DNA of 64,000 nucleotides, from assembly GCA_025084515.1 (NCBI GenBank), contig JAJAGP010000340.1, positions 248,001-312,000 of the forward strand. The letters run 5' to 3'. Origin of the DNA: Ancistrus triradiatus (lineage: Eukaryota > Chordata > Actinopteri > Siluriformes > Loricariidae). Made by a program: the position numbers and the translations under genes. Below the pieces are notes generated by a model, which saw only the letters and a program-made list of their open reading frames with translations, searched no databases and was not told the DNA's origin. This document shows positions 43,578-55,803 of the stretch, piece by piece; position 1 is the stretch's first letter, and every line of letters begins with the position of its first letter.

Positions 43578-44631
43578 ATGGAACTTACAATGGAGAACAT
43601 CGGCAACATGCACGGCGTCTCGCACTCTCAGGCAGGAGAACTGATGAACGCTCCACACGGGAGACCCTCATCATCGGCGGCCCACCGAAATCTGGTGTCG
43701 CACGGGCGCTCGGCGATGGTTTCCAGCATGGCTTCGATTTTGGAAGGCGCCGCTGGAGAGTACCGGCCAGAACCCGCTCTGTCGGGCCACCTGCACCCAG
43801 CCATGAGCATGTGCGAGTCGGGCATGAGCCTGTCTAACACTTATACGACGCTCACACCGCTCCAGCATCTGCCCCCGATTTCAACCGTGTCTGACAAGTT
43901 TCACCACCCACACCCGCACGCCGCGCATCACCACGCCGCGCACCAGCGCCTCGCCACCGGCAACGTGAGTGGCAGTTTCACGCTGATGCGCGACGATCGT
44001 GGCCTGGCCTCCGTCAGCAACCTCTACGGACACTATCCCAAAGACATGTCGGCCATGGCGCCGCCCCTGTCGCCACTCTCCAACGGTCTTGGCTCGCTAC
44101 ACAACTCGCAGCAAGCGCTTTCCGCCTACGGGCCGAGCGCCCACCTTGCCAACGACAAGATGCTTTCAGCAGGCGGCTTCGACTCCCACGCGGCGATGCT
44201 GTCCCGGAGCGAGGAGCACATCGCCCGTAGTTTGGGAGGCCACGGGCACGGCATGATCTCCAACCTAAACGGCATGCACCCACACGGGCACCTGCACTCT
44301 CAGGCCAACGGGAGCATGCTGACCGAGCGCGAGAGGCATGCAGCTGCAGCCGGCCATGGCGTCGGCGGTAGTGGTGGAGGTTCAGGCCAGGTAGAGGAGA
44401 TCAACACCAAGGAGGTGGCACAGCGGATCACGGCCGAGCTCAAGCGCTATAGCATTCCACAGGCCATTTTCGCACAGAGGATCTTGTGTCGCTCGCAGGG
44501 CACGCTGTCGGACCTGCTGCGCAACCCCAAGCCGTGGAGTAAGCTGAAGTCCGGCCGGGAGACCTTCCGGAGGATGTGGAAGTGGTTACAAGAGCCCGAG
44601 TTTCAGAGGATGTCCGCGCTCAGACTGGCGG
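43578..44631 (+). CDS. onecut3: onecut3, coding exon 1 (N-terminal region and CUT domain)
   Basis: Onecut factors are nuclear DNA-binding proteins with one CUT domain and a divergent homeodomain, controlling neuronal, retinal, hepatic and pancreatic genes. The exon encodes 351 residues plus one base and ends at donor G|GTGAGT exactly where onecut genes split before the homeobox (RMSALRLA). It starts MELTMENIGNMHGV with SQAGEL, closest to ONECUT3 (MELSLESLGGLH...AQAGEL) rather than ONECUT1. Conserved blocks: STYTTLTPLQ-like TYTTLTPLQHLPPISTVSDK, NVSGSFTLMRDDRGLASVSN, His-rich runs. The CUT domain spans residues 273-351 and is intact (EINTKEVAQRITAELKRYSI, IFAQRILCRSQGTLSDLLRN, PKPWSKLKSGRETFRRMWKW). 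The homeobox exon is not in the window, so the gene is partial. Third positions are GC-rich, unlike the surroundings. Confidence 0.95.
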
Positions 44632-44716
44632 GTGAGTGCGCCCTCACATTCGTAAGTTTTGCAATTGTTTCACGACCGAATATAACTGAATTATAGTCCA
44701 TGCCACCATTAGGCAT

Positions 44717-44898
44717 ACACTCTTAGAAAAATAAAGGTTCCTTCTTCTGTTCAACGCTGTACAGCCATTCAGAAGAGATGCTTCCAAACTGAACCCAGTG
44801 AGAAAGTCTTCTAGGTGCAAAATATACAATTATATACTTTCACTAGAACCGTTAACCATCCAAACTACCCATGAGGAACCCTTTCTTTTAAAGAGTGT
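44717..44898. mobile_element. MITE in onecut3 intron, 86 bp from the donor
   Basis: The ends are inverted: ACACTCTTAGAAAAATAAAG + GTTCC on the left against the complement ACACTCTTTAAAAGAAAGGGT + TCC on the right. The element is about 182 bp with no coding capacity. Confidence 0.75.
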
Positions 44899-46150
44899 AT
44901 TTGTGGATTTGCCAGATTAGATTTCTACACGAAGCTGACACATTCTCTACAGCAAATCCCAAACTGTGCTTCATCAACAACACAGGCCTTGTTTTGTTTC
45001 CATTGCCGTGGGATTACACCGGCTAAATTCGGGAAAAATCCAAATCTGGCAACACTACACAGCCTATCTGCATATCTGTCCATCATATCATGGTGATCTC
45101 ATTGTCTGTTGTGTCCAGCGATCTCAGCCAAATTCTCACGTGTAGATCGGTTTAGATTTACAATCTTCTGTTTAGTCCCACACTGTGTGGTTAGTACACT
45201 ATTTCTCCATCCCGTAGCCAGGTCTGAATGCTCCCATAAAATCAATGCACTACAAAAGGTTAGTGTAGGACTACAAAATTACACCCATCTGGTAGACCAT
45301 AACCATAGCGCGCATTTCAATCAATGGCATTTTTTAGGAAGTGTGAGTGCAATTCAAAGGCACCTGGAACCAGCTGGAGTTTTGCATCAATAACGACCGT
45401 CACTGCCAGAAGGTCAAGCCAAATCTTACTCTAAAATAAAAAGCAAGGAAAAGAAAACCAAGGGGAAAACGGATATGTAACACTTCCATATTTCTTGTAA
45501 AACTTGAATAGAGTTTGTTTGCGCATTGGAAATGTAAACCCAACACACTGTGTCCGCTTGTTTTACAAATGTGAAACAAATGTGAAACATTAATACTTAT
45601 GAAATCTTCCTTCATGTGAAATAGCCTACTTACAGGCTGTAGGCCTACAGATGTCTAGTGTTGAATTAATTCACACAAGTCATAGCGCAGAGACAAATAT
45701 ACCGCAATAAAGATTCTCCTAAACTCTTAAAAGATGATTTGGCACTGAGGCTTATGCTGAGTGTGTAATTAAGCAGTTAGGCACGGTTGAAGCGTTTTCG
45801 CGCTTTAAAGATTTAACAGAGGCAAAAGGAGAGCTTCTGAATGAGTGCTAAACTGGATGGCCATCAGACATTTAAGAAACGATTTCCTGTCAGCGGCTTG
45901 ATGGGTGTGTACAGACCGCTCTCTCCCACAGCAGATGGGGGATCTCTCCGAGGCCGCGCTCGCCGGGCTTTTCCTGCAAAGGTCACTTTTTGTGTTATCG
46001 GCCATGTTTAACCCGCATCCACCCCCTCCAGTCAACCGGAAATGAAACCTCTCGAGACCTTATGTACTATAAACTGCTCCACTTCATTAAGCGACGAAGA
46101 AAAGAAATCACCGCTGTTTGTAGCAGTCTATCTATTATTATTATTAAAAG
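44899..46150. other. onecut3 intron, unique sequence
   Basis: Largely repeat-free. 45770-46040 is GC-balanced and may be regulatory; no coding evidence. Confidence 0.35.
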
Positions 46151-46164
46151 TGGTGACATAAAAC

Positions 46165-46216
46165 ATAAAGATCATCTATCTATCAATCCATCCATCCATC
46201 CATCCACCCACCCAGC

Positions 46217-46261
<45 letters not shown>

Positions 46262-46366
46262 CATCCATCCATCCATCCATCCATCCATGCATCCATCCAT
46301 CCATCCATCCATCTCTCTATTGATCTACCCATCTGTCCATCCATCCACCCAGCACGCCCGCTCACA

Positions 46367-46410
<44 letters not shown>

Positions 46411-46570
46411 CATACACCCACCACCTACCCACACATCCATCCATGGAGTCCACCCGTCTACCTATCCATCCATCCATCCATCCATCTATTGATCCATCCA
46501 CCCATTCATACATGCATCCACACCTACCCACCATCCATCCACCCAGCCAGCCCATCTATCTACCTATGCA
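46165..46570. repeat. ATCC/ATCT tetranucleotide array, about 400 bp
   Basis: Alternating blocks of (CATC)n and (TATC)n with interruptions. It produces a 199-codon open frame of Ser, Ile, His, Pro and Tyr that is not a gene. Confidence 0.95.
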
Positions 46571-46839
46571 TACATGTCTGCCCAGATAATAAATAAATAA
46601 CTTATTCTAGGCTACTGTAGACAATCCTCTCTTACCCTTAATTCTCTCCACCTCCTCTTTCGCTCGATTTTTTATGCAAATATGGTTGGGTTTTCTCCTC
46701 CTTCTGCTTCTACCTCTAGCTTTCAGACTGCTTAATTCTGTATTTTTTATATACCATATAATATACACAACTACGGAGAATATTTATTAGGCTCTTTCTC
46801 TTTGGATCTTTTTTTTTCACCTTTTTTCCCTCAAGTGGA

Positions 46840-47300
46840 AACTGTAATTTGTGCCCATCACGATAGGCGCGGTTAAATGATGAATATGCTCAGGACAGAT
46901 TAAACCATTATAGCGCCTCTGAGAGGCCCGATAAGCCTGGACCAGGTCTTCGGTATTTTCTCCATGTTCATTTCAGAGTGTCAGCCTAAATATTCTGCCA
47001 ATGTTAGAGCTTTTATTACTTCAATTACACAGACGTTTAAATACTGGAGAACAAAACAAACGCCACCCACAGCTTTTTGCGAGTCCTGGTCTCTTCCACA
47101 CTTGCACAGCGACGTGACCTCCAGCCGATCAGCAGAGCCTCGTCTCTTTAAATAGGGCGCACAGATCGATACTCGATTGGGGAGTGAAGGGTGCAGATAT
47201 AACCGCACTGCTGCTGTGCGGCTTTAATTAATCCCGCCACGGTTTTTAACTCTCCCGATTAGATTGTGACTCCCTTCACTTCCACCCATGTATGTTATGA
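46840..47300. other. Candidate regulatory segment in onecut3 intron
   Basis: Repeat-free, GC-balanced, with inverted GCGCCTCTGAGAGGC (46913-46927), GATCGATACTCGATTGG (47163-47179) and GGCTTTAATTAATCCCGCCA (47219-47239 region). It looks like conserved developmental enhancer DNA by texture; alignment would be needed. Confidence 0.3.
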
Positions 47301-48239
47301 CAAATGCGAGCTTTTGGAGTCACCTTTTGGTAAAACACCTAATGACGAACGACAGAAAAAAAACAGAATTGTCAGAGTGATGATTTCTTTTTCTCTTTTA
47401 GTTTCTTCAGTGTGTGATTTATAATAATTGTTGGTTTTAGGAGAAATACGTCTCAAGCCAACAAGTGGTGGTGATGTTGTGAGGCTTGTAAGGAGTATTT
47501 ATACGAAAATTAATGGTTAAAAAAAAAAAAAAAAGACTGGTGTTAACTGGACTGGTCTCATGCAATGTATCTCAATAGCCTAAGAAGACAATTGAGCTTG
47601 GTATATTGGAGCTGTTATTCTTAGACAGGTTAAAAAACCTGACAAACCCCTGAAGAAAATGCTTTCAGCTAAATGCCTGTTCAAATATTGAATATAGTAT
47701 ACCTAGAAATCACAAGTTGTCAGAAATGTAGGCTGAACAGGAATATGTTTTATTTTAGGCTGCACATGTGCTATTAAAAGAACAACAGTGGCTATAAAGA
47801 TGATATCTTAATGAATGTTCCAAATTGCGCTGCTCTAACCTGAAGTGCACTAGCTGTATCACCCCAATAGCAAGCATTTATTCATTCAAGTCTTCGTAGT
47901 TTTATTTGGCATTATCTCGACCAGTTCACAATGATGTCTTTCCAGTCCACCAGCACAAAGACAAGTAAATGTAGCAAATCTGGCGTGTGAACTTGGACAT
48001 GCATGCCTCCACAACCACTGAGGATCCAATACAGTGTATAATATGGTGGAAATATAGACCTCATTTGTTCCCATGGACAGTTGCACAATCCCTGTAGGGG
48101 CCCTTATATTCATCTGAGGTATCTGAGGTACTCCATACTAACAATTTTAAAGTTATTAATCCACAGGGTGTGCTGCGGTGAAATGATTCAGTCTATAGAG
48201 TTATCATATTAAATTTATTATGATCCCAATCAATGCAAG
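47301..48239. other. onecut3 intron sequence
   Basis: AT-rich with a 16-base A-run near 47518. No element was recognised. Confidence 0.4.
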
Positions 48240-48480
48240 ATTGTAATCTCCTTCTCTTAGTCTTGTGGAGGCGGTATGGATTGCCCACTCCCTAGACTCT
48301 TGAGACTGGGTCTCGTGGTTAGGGAGGGCAGCATTAGTGACCTGCACGCGGACACACGTCCAATCTGGGCGCGTTTGAATGCCTAATGGATAGCCGTGAT
48401 TAATTGCTTCTCAGCACAGTCAAGACACTCTCTCTTGGTGTCTTCCTCTCATCCATAATGATTAAATTATTCATTAACAG
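48240..48480. other. Candidate regulatory segment with homeodomain-type motifs
   Basis: CCTAATGGATAGCCGTGATT, then AATTGCTTCTC and CATAATGATTAAATTATTCA sit in repeat-free DNA: a cluster of TAAT, GATTAA and ATTGC cores. No coding frame. Confidence 0.3.
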
Positions 48481-48699
48481 AAATACCACACATCTTTAGA
48501 TCTGTAAAACAACAAAAGTATGATAATGAAAGCAAAAACCAGCTATTACTCTCAGAACAGATTTTTTTCTGGGTAGATTTATAGCATCTTCATTATGAAC
48601 GTGAATGGCACAAATCTAGTTCTGGTTGAATACAGCATAAGTCTATACACGGGGTATCACACGTGGGGCCACAGACCCTGCCCCATAGAGAAAGAACTC

Positions 48700-49090
48700 T
48701 GAAACAAAGAATGAGGAAAGATGCACAAATGTGGACAATGAGAACCCGGGATGGGACCTGGCTGGGAATAGTACCCTAGCAAGAGTGGGCTGGGACTAAT
48801 GGAGCGAGTCATGACATGCAATCAGAGTTGGTCATAACCACATCTGAAGTGGTATACGAACTGAGTTTGCTTAGTTTGTAGAGTATGGGTTCAAAATGCT
48901 GAGCATCCCAGGATATGGTGATGGTTGTCTCCCATTGTGTATCATGTCCTGCTCCTGGGTCCCACCCCACTCTTACTGAGGTTCCAATCCCCACTGGGTT
49001 CCATCCCAGTCTTGGGTCCGGCACTGGTTTTCTTGTTGTCCGTGTTTGTGTATCTCGCCTCGCTAGGGGCCCTTCCTCATTTCAGAGTTC
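48700..49090. repeat. Imperfect inverted repeat, arms about 100-145 bp
   Basis: 48700-48800 (ATGAGGAAAG, GGACAATGAGAACC, GGGATGGGACCTGGCTGGG, GCAAGAGTGGGCTGGGAC) returns as the complement in 48945-49090 (GTCCCACCCCACTCTTACTG, GGGTTCCATCCCAGTC, TTCTTGTTGTCCG, CCTTCCTCAT). The centre is about 140 bp. Confidence 0.7.
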
Positions 49091-50130
49091 ATTTGGGCCC
49101 AGGGAGCTGAGTCTGTTGCAGCACGAGCAGAGCAGTGGTGCCCCAGTGTGACAGTAGGACACCAAGTTTGAGCGGTTTCCTGACTACATGCTCTCCAGAG
49201 CACAAGCCTGAAAAGGCTAAAGTGTGAGAGTGTGAAATAGTGAGGGCCTGTTTGTGAAGATCTCCCGCAGGATCTCAGTGGGTTTATTATAGTGTTGTTT
49301 GCACTCTGTTGCCTCAGGGTGAAGCAGATGACAGTGATCAGCCATTTAGACAAGAACAAGTAAAGAAGTCGCTGGATTTCCTGTTGTTAGGAGAATTCTG
49401 TTTCCCACAGCAGTGCTCTAGACTGGGCTAATGTACTGAAAAAGCAATCACTCACGATTTTCAGAGAGCTGTCTTTGGTAAGATATGGGTAGCATGATGT
49501 CTGTTGTGGATCTGCTGTACTGAATTCAGAGAGCCTTGATAGAACTGGATTCTGGTTTGGATATAAGCATCTGCCGAATGATGAAATGTAAACCTTAACT
49601 GAATGAGCATGTAGAGAATCATGTATCTGAGCATGGTTTTATTCCAAATGTACCATAGACAGATCTAAACATGACAAGGTGTTTTTAATGGCTGGGCAAT
49701 TAATCGAAAATGAATCAAAACTGACATTCAGAACCATTAACCGATGTAATCTTGAGCATGCCAATTATTTTGATTTTTTTTAATACTTAAAAAAATATCT
49801 TCCTGTTTCCCACTGCTTGTTCTTGTTTTGTCCTTTTAAAAACATACAGCATGTGTAGTCACGTGACACTGCCCCGTCCAGTCAGCGACATGGAAGCAAC
49901 ATGGAGGAGAACTCCAGCTTGCATCAAAGAAATATGCTGTGTCCATCAGTTGGACACATTTGGGCTTTAGAGAAGATAACACTGAATAAATAACAAATAA
50001 CAAGCACTAATAAGTCAAGTCAAGTCAAATTTATTTATATCCATTTCCTACTACAGCATGAAAGATGGTTTCAATTGGTTGCAATATTCAATAAATACCC
50101 ATAAATAGATCATCAGTGTGTTTCCTTCAG
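49091..50130. other. onecut3 intron sequence
   Basis: It includes GGCTGGGCAATTAATCGAAA (49691-49710), the mark of a dispersed fish repeat. No gene. Confidence 0.4.
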
Positions 50131-50140
50131 GTATTTTAAA

Positions 50141-50190
50141 ATCTCTCTCTCTCTCTCTCACAGACACACACACACACACACACACACACA
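50141..50190. repeat. (TC)n-(CA)n microsatellite
   Basis: Directly visible compound repeat. Confidence 0.95.
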
Positions 50191-50276
50191 ATACATAAAC
50201 AAATATAACCAGTGCTCTTCACCACTATTTTATTTTATTTTAACCAAATGGTGTCACATTGTATATATTGTATTTT

Positions 50277-50279
<3 letters not shown>

Positions 50280-50318
<39 letters not shown>
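50280..50318. repeat. (AT)n microsatellite
   Basis: About 19 AT units. It lies directly before a SINE head fragment. Confidence 0.95.
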
Positions 50319-50320
<2 letters not shown>

Positions 50321-50325
50321 TCAAA

Positions 50326-50400
50326 GAGCCCATTGGTGGTAGATTGTCGATGCTGGATCTTCTGGTCAGTAGTCCTGTACTTTAACCACCGCACCACCCA
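50326..50400 (-). repeat. SINE head fragment
   Basis: GGATCTTCTGGTCAGTAGTC followed by CTGTACTTTAACCACCGCAC is the inverse tRNA-like head. Confidence 0.5.
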
Positions 50401-52340
50401 CAGATATCCAGTGCCAACACTATTACAGATCAGTATATGTAACATTCCAGACTAACTGCCAGCTTTTATTATTGTTAGCTATGTTGGTATATTTATCGTG
50501 TACAGAAACCGTTGATGAGAAATGGATTTGTTTGACTCGTAGAAGTCACACGTGTGAAGTCCAGCACTTGTGCAGAAGAGAGTGTTATGACTCTGTTGAG
50601 CTATTACAAGGGCTATCAGTGGATGGGACTAACAATGATGGCTCAAGTCAAGTGGGGTGTTAGGATTTAATTAAGACGGCTTTACAAGTGCTTCTTGTCT
50701 TACAATGGTGTAGCGGTGGATCAGAGCCATTGGTAATCTCTAAAAGTGTGGAATGTAAGAGTAGGATTTGAGACAGGCTTGAGTTAATGCTTAAAAGGCT
50801 TATTAGGGTACAAAGGTTTGAGACGGTGCTCTCATGATGGGAACAAACCATTGTTGTACATTTTATGGCACTAGTTTCTACTTTGGGGAACAAAGATGTA
50901 CCTTTACAGTACTTTTTCTAGCAGTGTGATACTGTAGCCTACTTGAGTGCAATCCTTCAATAACTAACAGTAATCAGCAGAGAATATTGATTTCTTGGAA
51001 ACCACGTTTAATGATATATTAACCACGAAGTACCTTAATCCAATCTATACATTCCAGCAGGTGATCTGGCAGTGATCATTTAAATGTATGCATAGTAACT
51101 ATTCAGGCTTTTAAATTATATGAAGACCACTAATATTCTAGCACATAAAGTAGGAAGGGCAATGACCCTTTTCTTAGCTGGGCTGCGTGTGGGACTGTCA
51201 TTGAACTGCTGTATGCAGACATATCAGTCTATATTTGCTGGCTGAGCATAGATTACATGGCAGCAATTGAGTCTAATGCGCAATATTCGTTTATTCGGCT
51301 TTTCTCTTTAGGTAACAAGTAGTAAGGTCATGTTTTTAGTCAAGCAAATAGGCTAAATTGCTCATCCCAGAAAGAACCATAATTAAATGCAAGTTGAAGG
51401 CAAAAGCAAAAGTCAGCAGCTAGGGAGAATTGCTTGCTGTGACAGAATCCCAGACTCCGCTGCATTCCGCTCAGCCACAGAGCATGGGCTACAGCTTCTA
51501 CAGCTCCTGCGGCTTTGTCATTCTCATATGTTTGCCTGGCTTTGCACGTATGAGAGATCAATAACATAGCTTCCCATCCCCCCTTTGCTTTCTCGCTTCA
51601 GCCTCTCTGCAGCATATCACTAAAATGACCCTCCATCCATTACGAATGCCACAGTATAACTGAGAAAGATGCGTTGGTGCAAAAAAAGTAAATCAGTGCT
51701 GGAAGATGGGCGATTTTGTGAGAACCAGCCAAAAGGTCTGAAAGTTATAGTGGTCAGTCATTTCTATGATTTTTTTATATATTATTTGGATAGGCTGAAG
51801 ATTTGTTTAACACGTGTGTCTACAGATGTGTGAAAGGGGTGCCAGATGAGTAAGACTGTATAGCTGTTGTAACCAATGTAAGCTGCAATGTAATGGTCTT
51901 TTTATTCCATTGTCCATTTGTCACCAGTATGCAAATCAAACCTTGTACAAGGCCTAAAACACATCATATGTTAACCATGTTCATGCCTTTAATGCTGAAC
52001 CATGGTGTAGTAGAACTGCAATAACTGGAGGCCACAGAAAAACATAAATATCAATGCAAAAAACTACCCCACATATGTTGAAAGTTTAGCTAGAGTCAGG
52101 TCTATGCTTTCTGGGGTCATCTTCTACTGGCTTTGACCAGATAAGTACACATTACAGTCACAATAAGGGATTACAGAGCAACAAAGTCACCATGACTTTA
52201 GAACATGTTGGAATTGCAGAGTGCACAATGTGAATCTCAGTGGAAGAACCAAAAGTGGTTCGATGACAGCACATTGTTATACTCCAGCAAGATGCCCCTC
52301 TGAAGTGGTCTGGCCCCTTTTGAGATGCAACCCTCTATAG
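50401..52340. other. onecut3 intron sequence
   Basis: Mostly AT-rich. 51390-51650 is GC-balanced and repeat-free and could be regulatory. No exon. Confidence 0.35.
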
Positions 52341-52344
52341 TTTT

Positions 52345-52455
52345 CCTCCTTTTCAGTTTTGGGGAGTTTTACCTTGCCACTGCCAACCTAGGCCTGTTCA
52401 CTACAGCTGTGTGGCTAGAAGTTTGTATAGCTGCTTTGAGACAATATATATATAG
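52345..52455 (+). repeat. Weak copy of the AGTTTT-CCTTGCCACTG fish repeat
   Basis: GGGGAGTTTTACCTTGCCAC and ATAGCTGCTTTGAGACAATA in the same order as at 1577-1800. Confidence 0.6.
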
Positions 52456-52699
52456 TGACTTGACATACTTGTTGTACAGACGATGTGATGGAAAAACCTA
52501 AAGGAAGTCGAAAGTCATAGAATCCAACTGCGTACCTCAGACAACACTATAGATTTCAAATAGCTTTCAATAAGGAGCCAGAGTAAGATATGAACCCACA
52601 CACAACGTCTATTTCTTGGATTTCAAGAGTATTAAAAAAACATGTCTCGGTTTCTCCTCTCATCTCCTCCAAACTGTGGAAATGAATGTAAATCTGCTT

Positions 52700-52990
52700 C
52701 AAAAATGCTTCAAAACTCCCCAAAAACGTCGAACCATACTTGACCATTTGAAGAAATGTGTGTTCGGCCAGATAAAAGCAGACGGCGGGGTGCAACGATT
52801 GATTGAGGGTGGGAGAGATTTGACTTTGTGAAAAGCAGCGGATCGAGGCGAGCTGCTGAAATGATCGATTCTGGCGTTAATAATTGATAAGCGTGAGGGG
52901 AAGGCGGGGAGGGAGCTCGGGCTTGTGGCTGCTGTAACCGAGTCTGTTCTCGGTAAGCAAAGCAGAACGTGCGGTGAATGTTTAGAGACA
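52700..52990. promoter_or_regulatory. Candidate regulatory segment with ATTGAT/ATCGAT cluster
   Basis: Within 91 bp lie ATTGAT (52798-52803), ATCGAT (52864-52869) and ATTGAT (52883-52888), all Onecut-type cores, in GC-balanced repeat-free DNA inside the onecut3 intron. Function is inferred. Confidence 0.3.
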
Positions 52991-53404
52991 ACATTAACGT
53001 CACTGAAATATATGGCAGGATGGGTCAAATAAATGTGAATCGAGGTCAACACCTGAAGTATAAGAGTTTTCCTGTGCTAGGCTGGAGGAAATGGAAATGG
53101 ACTTTCTCACATTTACATGACTGGCTGATTATCATGTAGTGCTTGTCAGCAAATAGAGTCTGTTGCAATCCAAGGTTGTGATCATTTGATATTTGAAGGT
53201 TGAACTGAGGCATGTATTGTGTTGGGTGCACAGGGTCATTGGGTGTGTTCTCTGCCAAATGAATATGTATAGACCAGTGTGATGCTATGGCTATACTGTT
53301 GGTATGGCTATACTCTGGGCCTTCCGTCTATGTGTGAAAGGAGTGCCCATGGGAGATGGACAGTGTGCCTCTGAGAAGGCATTACAACATTAGTGTGCGG
53401 GAAT

Positions 53405-53420
53405 GTGTGCGTGTGTATTA

Positions 53421-53461
<41 letters not shown>
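53405..53461. repeat. (GT)n microsatellite
   Basis: Directly visible with TAT interruptions. Confidence 0.95.
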
Positions 53462-53462
<1 letters not shown>

Positions 53463-53599
53463 ATTGGGTTATAGAGTGTGGCTGTGCTATATATTGTTAA
53501 GGCTTATCTGACTTGAATCTCTGACTCTGAATCTGTATTGATTTCCTTTCCCCTGCTCTCTGCCTCCATCTCTGGGGCTCCCACCAGCAGCAGCTAGCC

Positions 53600-53671
53600 A
53601 AGCACACACACACACACACACACATACACTCACACACACATACACACATACGCACAACAAGAGAGACAGGC

Positions 53672-53702
<31 letters not shown>
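53600..53702. repeat. (CA)n and (GACA)n microsatellites
   Basis: A CA block at 53603-53650 and about nine CAGA units at 53667-53702. Confidence 0.95.
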
Positions 53703-53703
<1 letters not shown>

Positions 53704-55738
53704 TGAGCAGCCAGAAGCCAGTCAAGCAGGGCTCTCTGTCCACACTACTTTTCCCACCAACAGATTTTCTTTTTCGTCAGCACAGGCACAAACATAAACA
53801 CTCAGTCTCAGACAAAGGAACAGCTTTCATTTGAAAGAAGGCAGAAAACATGCCCTCAGCTGAATACATACAGCTGTAGGCGTACTGGTAAACACAATAA
53901 AGGCTTCCATTAAACTTTAAACACTCAAGATGAACGCTTGAATATAACTGTATTTACTAAAAGAAAATTCCCCAGAACAACCAACCAACCAAAAATCATA
54001 ATCAAATGTGTTTACCAGTGGAGTCAGGCTCAGACTTTATTACCTGAGTTGACCTTAATTATTTTCTCTGTCAGCCATGGGGATTCTGTCTGTCTCAGTA
54101 CTTCAGTACTTGTATCAAACTACTTGTTTTCTAACATAGGCCTGTCTTTTCTAAATGGTTGAGGCAACCAAAGCAAATCAAATCAAATGACATAAGAGAT
54201 AACCTTTATATTATATCTATCCTATATCTATCCTCTATCCTATTAATCCCTATTGCAATTTACTGAAATACAGGGGGTTCGCTCAGTTTGCCAAGGTTAA
54301 TACTTTGAAAAGTTGGTGCTGCCACCTATAGCGGTGGGTGTTTAAAACAGTGGCATAGGAACTAGATTACATGAAGAAAGGATTCAAATAAAAAACAAGG
54401 AGAAATTTCTGCAAACTGGAGTGAGCCAGATATGAGTGAGTGTCAGTTACACATGGCGAAGTAAATATTCTTCATATGAGTGGAAACTTTGTAAAGCATC
54501 CAGCCACCCATAGATATCTTGTGGGATGTACTTTAAAGAAAGGACACAGCTAAAGAACAAACTCAAGTGTTTGGTCAACAAACTGATATTCCATCAAATT
54601 TACATAGGATTTGTTAGTTTGTCACATTCTGTATAATGGTACATTTATGGTAAATCTCTGAATGGATGGTGCTGCAAATCATGACTGTATGTAAAATAAT
54701 TTATATTTCTATATGTTTATATGTTTTATGTATTGAATTGTGTCCACATTAGCATCAAAAACGTTATGCTGGCTCACACTATGGACCTTTGAAGTGAGAT
54801 TTGTATTCCATAAAAAAAATAAAAGCACCATACATGTAACAGGGGAATGTGGTTTAAGAAATTTCTTATTATGACTTTAATGAATGTCAAATTGCATAGG
54901 TCAGCATGCGCACATCATGTTGATTAATATATAATACTCTGATGACATTAAATATGATGTGGCCAAGTGCATCTCCATTGCAGTGAATAAGCAGGTAACA
55001 TATGGAATATAAAAACAGAGATAAACAAGAGAGATATTCAGCACCTAATAAATCTGATAATCCAAGAATTATTCATTAACAAGTGAGATTTCTGAACATA
55101 GCCGACTTCATTGGCTCTCTGGACTGAAATTTTCCAGAGAGATTCTGTAAAGGACTCTGTACAGTGTAATGTGGGATTAATATAAGATCTGTTATAGATC
55201 TTTCACTCCTCCACTTCCAGATCAATCCATCTGTCTATGAATGGCATTTAATTGAGCTGCTTGCCATAGATCTGGCTCGTCAGATGTTTGTTCACTGAGC
55301 AATTGATTTTGGAGAGCAGTTAGGAAACGGTGTGCACACAGAGGAACTGCCCCTGACCTGAAATATAGGAATGCCCATCTTGTATTACATTGCTCTCTAA
55401 AGGCCAGACCGACTGTGAGACGTTCCCACACACTCTCCTATCCAGTAACACTGTGGAGGTGTAGTGATACCACACTAGAAATGTTAACAGGTGCTATGCT
55501 CTACACTCCAGCAGCATCATGCCAGAGGTCTGGGGAAATGAGTAAGATGTTCAGATCACTAATATGTTAGAAAGCAGATACTAATAATAGTTGTCCTTTC
55601 TGATATGGATACATATTTTTGCCTTGTTGCAAACAAATGATTACAATGAGTGGAACAGGAACATAAACACCATATGAAGAACTATTGCCAGAATTAGGAC
55701 AAGCAAATAATGCATGAAATATTTAATGATACACAAGT

Positions 55739-55740
<2 letters not shown>
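53703..55740. other. onecut3 intron sequence
   Basis: AT-rich; no gene or transposon was recognised. Confidence 0.4.

Positions 55741-55741
<1 letters not shown>

Positions 55742-55801
<60 letters not shown>
55742..55801. repeat. (CA)n microsatellite
   Basis: About 29 uninterrupted units. Confidence 0.97.

Positions 55802-55803
<2 letters not shown>

Noticed and set aside
44014..44283. Antisense open frame within onecut3 exon 1
   Set aside because: It is a shadow of GC-rich coding sequence; the plus strand has the clear CUT-domain protein.
43578..44631. onecut1 as the identity of the exon
   Set aside because: The start MEL-x-ME and SQAGEL and the linkage to pias4 and map2k2 fit onecut3 better; ONECUT1 starts with MNAQLTMEAIGEL.
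45990..46589. 199-codon open frame
   Set aside because: It is translated ATCC/ATCT microsatellite (Ser, Ile, Tyr, His, Pro repeats).
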